Source of the DNA: Pristionchus mayeri
Lineage: Eukaryota > Nematoda > Chromadorea > Rhabditida > Neodiplogasteridae
Reading direction: 5' to 3'
Length of the DNA: 64,000 nucleotides
Assembly: GCA_036245805.1 (NCBI GenBank)
Contig: BTRK01000004.1
Span: forward strand, 26,955,541-27,019,540
Of the stretch, positions 55,948-64,000 are shown piece by piece. Position 1 is the stretch's first letter. Every line of letters starts with the position of its first letter. The position numbers and the translations under genes were made by a program. The notes beneath the pieces were generated by a model. It searched no databases. It was given only the letters and a program-made list of their open reading frames with translations, and was not told the DNA's origin.

Positions 55948-58900
55948 TTAATGCATTCGGGACATCTCCTCGATCAATTTGAGAACTTCTTCGGGGTTTT
56001 TGCTTTGATTATCTCCTGGTAGTTCGATTCCTTCGAGTATTTCGAGCGCCTCCGATCGAGGAAGGTCCAACACGCTCTCCAAGAGATCGCCATCGATGAA
56101 TCCGGACTAGAATTAAATTACAATTTTCTGCGAAGTTGTGTATTCCCCTTATGCGCACCTTGTTCATCGTAGTTTTCTCGGTTGAAGCCGATCGATAATC
56201 CTTGTGTTCATTATGGAGGCAGTTGTAGACTCGAGAAGCAACTGCTCTTTCCACTGCAGAGAAGAACCTGCAGTATAATATCTTAAAATCATATAAGACG
56301 CGAAACTACTTACTGGAAGAAGGGCTTATCCAGCTGCAACACTATTCCGATCGATCCCTCTACCGTTCCATACAGGATGGAATGGGAGATAGGAATGGTG
56401 ACTGACTCCACGCAGGCCGACACCAATTGCCCACGGCGAAACACATTCACAAATTCTCCCAGATAGAAAGAACCGTTCTCCTGTAAAGGATTCAAATGCA
56501 GATCGAGCGAGACTACAGTAGTGGAGGCCAGAGTATGTTTGACCAGGGGGTTGTCATCACAGCAAATCGGGAGGGTTACCTACCATGAGTCTTTGCTTCT
56601 CCTCTCCTCCCACAGTGGTGCTCTCTTTCTCTACATTGAACAGGTTGTAGTTCGTTTCTGCTCCGAGGAATGAATCGGCGTGAATTATCTCACAAGCAGT
56701 CATCCATCGGGGGGCACAATTCCTGCCCATTCTCACATTACTACATTTTATCCAAAAGAAACTAAAACTTAATGATTTTCCATGTGTATATTAAACGAAT
56801 TAAAGATATGTTTTTAAAATTTTCGGTATTGTTTCCGGTCTGGTACTGTGAGAATAGAAAGCGTAGTCCGTGGTGTGGTGGGCGAGATTTAGTACATTTG
56901 TTTCTAAATATACGCGGAACGCGGAGGAAAAATGTTCCGCGTATACTTAGAAACAAATATACTAAATCTCGCCCACCACACCACGGACTACGCTTTCTAT
57001 TCTCACAGTATTCTCTCATAATTAATATAGATTGCTAATCTCTTGTACCTCGCAGTCTCCTCGAGGGCACTCTCCATACTCTTGTAGTTAACGAGACATA
57101 GACTGCGCATGAGATCTCCCACCAACAGCAGATCACCTGATCAAGGCGGATCAAACACGTGCATTAGTTACTACTCTGTCTAGTTGCGAATCAACTGAGA
57201 GATGGGCAGACAAAAGCAGATTCGCGTGTTCTCACCCTTCGTCTTCAGTGTGAGTGCAGTGACGTAGTTGAAATGAGAACACTCCAACTTCAGTTCCTTC
57301 TCCGTCGACCACTCGAACAGTCGCACCGAACTAAAAGATACCTGATCGGTACGATTCCAAGACAGGCCGGAGACATCACTGTCTCCCATCTAGATCAAAC
57401 TTTTTTCTGGATAGCACCCATTAATATACTCCACTAGATGATCCGTAAAAGTAAAAAAATCAGTTTTCGCGATAGATAGTTAGCTGTATAAGGACCCTAA
57501 AGTTTAAGGACCGGAATTTCTGTTTCAAGAAAATTTCCAATACAACACTGTAAGAATGCAGGAAAACGAGCTCCTTTCGCCACTAGAAAAAAATCATAGT
57601 CACGAATTTCGATGAAACTTAATTTATGGATACTATTGGGGGTCCAAAGAAGGTAAGTCCACTTGGTTTGGTCAATTTCGGACATTATCGATTTTTTGTG
57701 ATCTACCTTTGGGAATACTGTAAATCGGTCAATTTTGATCGTACAGCCTACTGATTTTTTCCATTTTACGCGGAATTTCGAGATCTACAAATTCGTCTTC
57801 ACTCCCCTCAACCGGGAAGGCCGGCTTCGGGGACTTTTGGCCAAAGAACTTGTTTTTGAACCATGTTTATCGATTTTTTCTTCATTCCCCTTCGATTTTA
57901 TTTTTGCATTCGATTCTCCAAACAAAATTAGTAGGGGTCCATGTTGACCATTTTTCATATAACGAGTACTGTTATGTCGAAATAGTAAGTGGATACCCGG
58001 ACCACATTTAAAATAAGAAATCGATACATCTCGACGATTAGAATAACTTTCACGAAGGTGGTCGAATCTCTAAAATAACTTTTTTTCGAGATATTTAAGA
58101 AAAAAGCTGAGAAAAGTTGAAAATGTCAGGTTTTCGCCATGTATTCCATGTTTGTAGCCATGTTTTCGCCTCAATGAAGACGTTATCAAAGGTTTCTGAT
58201 TTCTATCCCATCGTGAAGAAAATGAAAAACTACCCCAGGAAAACAATTTTCATGATTCTAGAGGAAGTCTGCGCCTAAATCGATCAAATAAACCGAAAAT
58301 ATCATTATTTTTCATGCCTTCGTAGATCATTATTTGGGGTCAATTATGCAAAAAGAAGTATACCATCGTCTTCAGCCTGAAAAACTACCCTGGAGGCCAT
58401 GTTTTCGAAAAATCACTGTTCCAGGCTCTCTTCGAATTGTCCGGTCCTTACGAATACGGCGTCATATCGTCATACATAGCGAAACCCTGATATTTTCAGC
58501 TTTTCTCAGCTTTTTTAAAAATATCTCGAAAACCAGTCATTTTAGAGATTCGACCACCTTCGTGAAAGTTATTCTACTCGTCGAGATGTATCGATTTCTT
58601 ATTTTAAATGTGTATATTGGACCATTTAGAACTGAGAAGCGGTCAAAAAACGAAAATTTTGAAAAAATCGACCAAGTCCGGGACTCCACTTACTACTCCA
58701 CTAACATGGACCCCTACTAATTTTGTTTGGAGAATCGAATGCAAAAATAAAATCGAAGGGGAATGAAGAAAAAAATCGATAAACATGGTTCAAAAACAAG
58801 TTTTTTGGCCAAAAGTCCCCGAAGCCGGCCTTTCCGGTTGAGGGGAATGAAGACGAATTTGTAGATCTCGAAATTCCGCGTAAAATGGAAAAAATCAGTA

Positions 58901-59341
58901 GGCTGTACGATCAAAATTGACCGATTTACAGTATTCCCAAAGGTAGATCACAAAAAATCGATAATGTCCGAAATTGACCAAACCAAGTGGACTTACCTTC
59001 TTTGGACCCCCCATAGTATCCATAAATTAAGTTTCTTCGAAATTCGTGACTATGTCTTTTCCTGGTGGCAGACGTTCCTGCATTCTTAAGGAAGACCCGT
59101 GTTATACTAATTATTCAATACTAAAGGGAATCCATGATGATATTCCGAAAAAATGTGTAGATCGGAGATGATAATGCCCGACAACAACGTGGGGGGAATG
59201 TGGTAACCTGTTGACGGAGGCGACAAGCTTCCCCGATAGAGTGGAGAGAGAGTAGGGCGCTCCCTTCACTTCCTTCTCATGCACCAGACGGAGAGATGTC
59301 CTCTGGTCGGATCGAATACATTCGAAGACGAGCAGACGACC
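55948..59341 (-). CDS. ddb-1: DDB1, C-terminal part (5' exons not in window)
   Basis: Seven exons (59341-59208, 57330-57236, 57136-57049, 56722-56584, 56480-56314, 56267-56159, 56106-55948) give the last 296 residues of a protein normally about 1140 long. Recognisable blocks are [79 protein letters not shown] and the C-terminal helical part with [11 protein letters not shown], ending EMSRMH. These are propeller BPC and the C-terminal domain. DDB1 is the adaptor that links DCAF substrate receptors to CUL4 ubiquitin ligase. Upstream of the first exon lie a 41-bp minisatellite and then a gypsy element; the N-terminal exons are either beyond the window or lost. Two introns carry foldback elements. 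Confidence 0.9.
56846..57008. mobile_element. 163 bp hairpin element, family B copy 2, in a DDB1 intron
   Basis: Near-perfect inverted arms of about 75 bases surround a 13-base loop at 56921-56933. The ends are ctgtgagaatagaa and its complement, flanked by TA on both sides (56844-56845, 57009-57010). The tips match those of the 450 bp element at 3403-3852, so both belong to one family with TA target preference. Confidence 0.92.
57537..59107. mobile_element. 1.57 kb foldback element in a DDB1 intron
   Basis: Two inverted arms of about 750 bases, highly similar throughout (for example tagtcacgaattt near 57598 and its complement near 59052; aaggccggcttcggggactt near 57818 and its complement near 58823), meet near 58320. 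There is no transposase frame. The mirrored short open frames in it are a product of the symmetry. Confidence 0.9.
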
Positions 59342-59545
59342 CTGCAGGCACTCCCCATCACCCCCTCCCCTCCTTCTTCTCCCTGCAGGCACTCCCCATC
59401 ACCCCCTCCCCTCCTTCTTCTCCCTGCAGGCACTCCCCATCACCCCCTCCCCTCCTTCTTCTCCCTGCAGGCACTCCCCATCACCCCCTCCCCTCCTTCT
59501 TCTCCCTGCAGGCACTCCCCATCACCCTCTCCCCTCCTTCTTCTG
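59342..59545. repeat. 41-bp minisatellite, five copies, next to a DDB1 acceptor
   Basis: The unit starts ctgcaggcactccccatcac and repeats at 59342, 59383, 59424, 59465 and 59506. On the minus strand each copy ends in agtgcctgcag, the same sequence that forms the splice acceptor of the adjoining DDB1 exon. It is not coding; the open frame exists only because 41 is not divisible by 3. Confidence 0.95.
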
Positions 59546-60162
59546 TTCCGGAGAATAGGAGAGAAGATACAATAAAGTCACTTCATGATTCATCATAATT
59601 GATTACCGTAGTATCAAGTGCATTTCAATTTTCCGATGTTCTTAAATTATTTATTTTTAATTGTGTGCTTCGTTCGTTTGTTTTTGAGAGTTTATCTTTT
59701 CTTTAGATTATCTTTGAGTTGCTTCTAGATTTGTTGGTGTTAGTTTAGTACTCAGTTGCAGCTTAGTTGCTGCCTGTGTCGTTTGTTACACTTTGCTTTT
59801 AATCTGACATTTTTCTCTCTGTTTAAACCTTTGTTTGCGATAATAATTTATTGTCATCATCTCGTTCTCTCGTTAATTACATTGCAGTGAAACAGAACCG
59901 TACTCTAGTAAAAGAGTGCCAGGGATATATGGGGGCCGAACCGACCCTGTAATTGATTGACGCGAGTATTTTGATCTTGTTTGGAGGCAGAGCCTCAACA
60001 AGTAAGAATGAACTGTCAGAGGAGGCTTGCCTCCTGAAGTTGCCTAACGAAGTGATAGACTGTGATTATTGCTCAGACGAGTGTTTTGGCAGTGAGAAGA
60101 CTGCGGAAGAGAAGTGATTGAGTGTGTTGAGGTAATTTCGGTTGATTCTGTACGGAAGCACT

Positions 60163-60537
60163 ATGGACAACCTGAGACAAGTTAATACGGGTCGAAGAGG
60201 ACTGAATGATGCTGTCGAGGGCGCTCTCGGCGATAATTTGGAGAGGATTGCTGTTGACGAGGTGAGAGCTTTGAGGAATGTTTGGGTCGAGAGGAGTGAG
60301 AAATGCTGCAAAGTGATGGAGTTCATGAAGGTAGATATCCTGCAGTGGGCAGATGCTAATAAGAAATCGAAACCAGCGGTGACGCACTTGACGAAACACA
60401 TAGATAAGGCAGTAGATGAAGTGAAGGAAGCGATGCGAGCACTAGAGCCGCCAGCAGTGATTAATGATGATGAAATACCAGTTGGAGGCGCGTGGCTAAG
60501 GCGAACGAGATTAATGAAAGGACGGGAGAAGAAGTGA
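60163..60537 (+). CDS. Retroelement gag, N-terminal frame
   Basis: A frame of 124 residues from the ATG at 60163, helical and charged (NDAVEGALGDNLERIAVDE; KHIDKAVDEVKEAMRAL). It overlaps the next frame by about 45 bases near 60492-60537 in a different phase. Either a programmed frameshift or an indel connects them; the overlap contains no obvious slippery heptamer. Confidence 0.6.
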   Translation: MDNLRQVNTGRRGLNDAVEGALGDNLERIAVDEVRALRNVWVERSEKCCKVMEFMKVDILQWADANKKSKPAVTHLTKHIDKAVDEVKEAMRALEPPAVINDDEIPVGGAWLRRTRLMKGREKK

Positions 60538-63251
60538 CGTTAGAGGAGATGTTAGAATTGTACGCACAGAAAGTACTCGAACTGGAAGAGTGTAGTCAAT
60601 TCTGGAGGGAAGTAAGAGTTAGAGTAATGGAAGGAGAAGGAATAGATGCCCCGAAGGAGGATGTGTTGGAGAAGCTAAAGAAAAGACTGAAGGAGAAGGA
60701 AGGAATCAAGACAGTAGTTGATGCTTTATTGCATGTCTGTCAGCAGGAAGGATTAGATAAGATAGGAGAAGAATGGGCTAGATGGAGGGATGAGATGAAA
60801 GAGATAGATGTAGCATTAGGTATGAAGGAAACGGAAGGATTGCAGAACGTCGAATTGGCGAATCGTCGGTTGGAACTCATTGTGAAGCAGAAGAATGAAA
60901 TAGAAGAGTTGAAACTGGCTTTGGTGGACAGAGACGCGGAAGTTTTGGCGGCCAGAAATGAAGCGGTGTCTCTCAAGAAGGAGATGGAAGGAATGAGAGA
61001 GAAGGAAGAAGCATTTAATGTGGCGATAGGGAGAAGTGAGGGAGCGAAGGAAGAGAGTGAGAAGAGACGAGTGGAAGGTGAGCAAAGGTCTTCTTCGAGT
61101 TATGATCAGCAAGTACAGAAGCTGAGAATACTGGGAGAGAGAGGAGTCGACTCATCGCGATCATCCGAGGCTCAAGACCAGAGCAGGGAGGAGCGAAGGA
61201 GACTCAGAGAAGTGAAGATGGAGGAGGGCGTCGAGGTGTCAAGTGAGTTAGCAGGGAGAAGGGACAGTGTTGGAGAGAGGAGACAGAGACAGGGAGGTTG
61301 CCAATTGCCTCACATGAGAGTATATGCGGGAAGGAAGGAAGATTTTGAGGATTTTAGAGAGAGATTTGAGATTAGATATGGAGAAGAGGATAGAAAGATT
61401 GCGGTGGCTATGCTGAGAGAGGTCCTAGTGGGAAAGGCGTTGGATGAATTCAGAAACATTCCGGAGAGAGTGAAGATGGAGAGTGTCCATGCTTGCTTAG
61501 ATTATTTGGGAAAGAGACTTTCGGAGGAGGTAAATCCATTTTATGAGATCGAGGTTCAGAATAAGCTGAGAGAGCAGAGAGTGGGAGGGAGATCAGTGTC
61601 TGCGGTATGCGATATGATGGATAGATGGGTGGATAGACTGTACAAGGATGAGGAAGAGAAGAGATCAGTCAAGATCAGGCAGTTACTGTATCTGTACAAG
61701 ACATCTCCTGAGTATCTGAGAATGTTGGAGATTTTTGAAAGAGATGGTTCGTATCGAGAGATGAGAGAGCATTTGATTAGAATGGAGTTCGTGCAGAAAC
61801 AGTCCAGAGATTGGAATCGGGAGAAGAATAGAGACCGGAATAGAGAGTGGAAGAGAGAGGGAGGCAAGGATTGGAATGGAGATCGTCATCGAGAAGAGAG
61901 AGTCAAGGAGAGTTGGAATGGCGTAGGAAGGCAGGATGGATTGTGTCACAAATGTGGAGAATCTGGCCATAGGATAGCAGAATGTAAAGGGGAGTGGAAG
62001 TGTTATGATTGTGGGGGATACGGGCATAAGTCGAGTGAATGCACATCTAAGAAGGGAGGACAGGGTAACGGACGAGGCAGCCAGGATGCGAGAGCAGGCG
62101 GATTCATGGGCAGAAAATCGTTCAACCCGAATGCGAAACCTTATGTCCCTCCTCCGAAGGCGAATGCTCAAGGTTATGTTCCGAAGGCGAATAGAGTAGA
62201 GATGGGGGGAAAAGGAGAGAAAGTGAATGATGAGAGCCTTTTCATGAACAGAATAGACCCAGTGAGTGGCATGATAGGAGGGAAGGAGATGGTAGCTATA
62301 ATGGATACAGGAGCAGAAGTGTCATTGATTAGTATGGAGAGAGTGAGGGAAATGGAGGTACAGATTGAGAGATGCAAGACTGATAACGTGAAGAGTGCCT
62401 CTGGAGATACGATAGATATTGTGGGAAAGTGTATCCTCAGTGTGAAACTATCGATTGGGAAGGAGGCAGAGACTGGATTTTATGTCTCAAAGAATCCGCT
62501 CGGAGTGGAAGATCAAGTTATACTGGGTGGAGCTGCTCTTCATGCTATGGGCATTGGATTAGTGGAGCTGCCTAGAGATGATTGGTTGAGAGAGAAGGAG
62601 AACGGAGAGAAGGCGATAGTAGTGAAGGAAGTCAGGATAGGACCAGGGGAGATGGGAAGTGTGATGGTAACGACTGGAAGAGATGAGAGTGATGGAGTGC
62701 GAGTGTTGTGGTCGGAGAGGGAAGAAGTAGTAGATGGAATTATGTCGATTGAGAGAGAGGTGAAAAATGTTTCTATCCCAGTGATAAATCTCAGCGAGGA
62801 AGAAATCACGATTAGAAAGAATGAGGTGGTAGGGGAATGGATTGAGATGGGTGGAAAGTTAGTGGAAGAAGATCGTGGTGGAGTAGTCAACAAAGTGGAT
62901 GTCTCATGGAATCATGATAGGAGCAAGGAGAAGGATGGAGATAGAGCTGGTTGGGTCGAGATCAAGGAGGTGTTGGAGAAGAACAGAGAGGGAGTACTGC
63001 CGGAAGAGCTGGAAGAAGTTTTGAAAGAGCCTTCAAAGGTGTTTGCAGTCTACGAAGGCCAGTTGGGAGAATTGCATGGAGTAGAGTGTAAGATAGATGT
63101 TGGTGATAGCGTGCCCATTAGAGAGAAACCGAGACCAGTACCGTTCGTGATACGAGAGCAGCTGCGGAAATTGCTGGATAAAATGATGGATCAGCAGGTG
63201 ATTGAGAAGTCAGATTCTCCGTGGTCTAGCCCGATTGTCATTGTGAGGTAG
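60492..63251 (+). pseudogene. Retroelement gag-protease frame, ended by a stop before RT
   Basis: A continuous frame of 919 codons. It begins with coiled-coil gag sequence, then a Glu/Arg-rich region and two CCHC zinc knuckles at about 61938-62046 (CHKCGESGHRIAEC and CYDCGGYGHKSSEC) that bind RNA. The aspartic protease active site MDTGAEVSLI is at about 62302. The frame enters RT (DSPWSSPIVIV) and stops at a TAG at 63249-63251. Because RT continues in the same frame after the stop, the stop looks like a single-base nonsense change in this copy, although readthrough at gag-pol junctions is known in other families and cannot be excluded. Confidence 0.75.
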
Positions 63252-64000
63252 AAGGATGGGTCCATTCAATTGTGCATTGATTACAGACGGTTGAATCAGG
63301 TGATTAGATTGGATGCATACCCTATGCCGCACATTGAGTCCACTCTGCAGTCTTTAGAGGGAAAGAGATGGTTCTCGTCGATTGACTTAGCCAATGGATT
63401 CTGGCAGCTGAGATTGAAGGATGAGAGTAAACCAGTGACGGCGTTCAGTGTACTGGGAGAGCATTACCAGTTCAATAGATTACCATTTGGAATGGCAAAT
63501 TCGCCTTCTTTGTTTCAGAGAGAGATGGTGGAGTTGTTTAAGGAGGATTTGAATAAGGAAGGGAGAGAGAGGAAAGTATCTCTTTATATCAATGACCTGC
63601 TATTAGCGACGGAAACGATCGAAGAGCATGTGGAGTTAGTAGGTCATATGCTGAGCAAGTTGGAGAACGTTGGATTGCTTGTCTCCTACAAGAAATGCGT
63701 GTTTCTTGTTAACCGAGTGTCGTACTTGGGACATGTTGTATCTAACGAAGGAGTATCAGTTGAGACAGGGAAAGTGGAAGCGATTCGAGGATATCAGAGA
63801 TCGAAGAATGTGAGCGAACTGAGATCATTCATGGGAATGGCGTCGTATTATCGCAGATTTATCAGAAATTTTGCTCAGATTGTATCTCCTTTAACTTTAA
63901 TGATGACTGTGAAGAGTGAGTGGAAATGGAGTGCGGAAGCGGAGAATGCATTTGAAAGGATCAAAGAGGCGTTATCCACAGCACCTATTCTAGCTCAGCC
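63252..64000 (+). pseudogene. Reverse transcriptase domain, continuing past the stop and off the window
   Basis: In frame with the upstream gag-protease, this stretch has the RT landmarks LCIDYRRLNQ, SSIDLANGFWQL, FNRLPFGMANSP and YLGHVVSNEG. The catalytic motif that is normally Y-x-D-D reads YIND at about 63588-63599, losing the first aspartate. The thumb/connection region (MGMASYYRRFI) follows. RNase H and integrase would lie beyond 64000. Confidence 0.85.

Larger units (their letters stand above)
59600..64000 (+). mobile_element. Ty3/gypsy-type LTR retroelement, 5' part
   Basis: The element runs off the window. From left to right it has AT-rich untranslated sequence that should include the 5' LTR, a probable tRNA primer-binding site TGGGGGCCGAACC at 59930-59942, gag, two CCHC knuckles, an aspartic protease and a reverse transcriptase. 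The order protease then RT and the RT sequence are gypsy-like. The LTR borders cannot be set without the 3' LTR. The copy carries a frame change in gag, a stop before RT and an altered catalytic motif, so it looks inactive. Confidence 0.85.

Noticed and set aside
59279..59598. Repeat protein of about 100 residues
   Set aside because: The apparent amino-acid repeat only reflects the 41-bp minisatellite next to a DDB1 splice site.

Overview
The window looks like nuclear DNA of a free-living nematode. Every recognisable gene is an animal gene with many very short introns (most 40-60 bp). Several gene neighbourhoods and best-recognised relatives are worm-like: an EXC-9-type LIM protein, a C. elegans-style soluble guanylate cyclase, DM-domain and globin genes, and a splice-acceptor-like tract directly before a start codon that suggests trans-splicing. 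The very high exon number (23 for a V-ATPase subunit, about 30 for a phosphorylase kinase subunit) is reminiscent of diplogastrids such as Pristionchus, but that is inference. No long single-exon host genes exist here; I assembled coding regions by hand from exons whose reading phases agree across each junction.

Layout. 1-4300 is repeat-rich: short foldback palindromes, then a 1.4 kb foldback element carrying a second element inserted precisely at a TA. On its edge lies the 5' part of an m-AAA protease (spg-7-like) gene. 5.5-12 kb holds an unknown small gene and a complete V-ATPase a-subunit gene on the plus strand. 12.3-19.5 kb holds three minus-strand genes in the same order of transcription: an unknown secreted protein, an ABCG half-transporter and a PGAP2 homologue; the first two are only 171 bp apart. 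19.9-23.3 kb is a soluble guanylate cyclase, and 23.6-24.9 kb is myo-inositol oxygenase. 25-27.9 kb is gene-poor, with a tRNA-derived element and a ~134 bp satellite. 28-32 kb has an unknown gene, an exc-9-like LIM gene and an unknown tail-anchored protein. 32.8-37.4 kb is a DNAJB12/14 gene whose largest intron holds a 1.9 kb nested foldback element. 38.2-41.6 kb is the decapping enzyme DCP2. Then come a globin, SmD3, the phosphorylase kinase beta subunit, a DM-domain factor, a DHRS4-type dehydrogenase and MBF1/EDF1. 55.9-59.3 kb is the 3' third of DDB1, whose introns hold two foldback elements and a minisatellite. The window ends inside a Ty3/gypsy-type LTR retroelement on the plus strand with visible disabling lesions.

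Most genes are unrelated housekeeping or signalling functions (acidification, GPI-anchor remodelling, mRNA decapping, splicing, glycogen breakdown, DNA repair ubiquitin ligase). The most unusual material is the density of foldback elements, one with a preserved empty site and one with pol III promoter-like boxes in both arms, a cyclase with an alpha-like half active site, and frequent introns ending in GAG or AAG rather than CAG.
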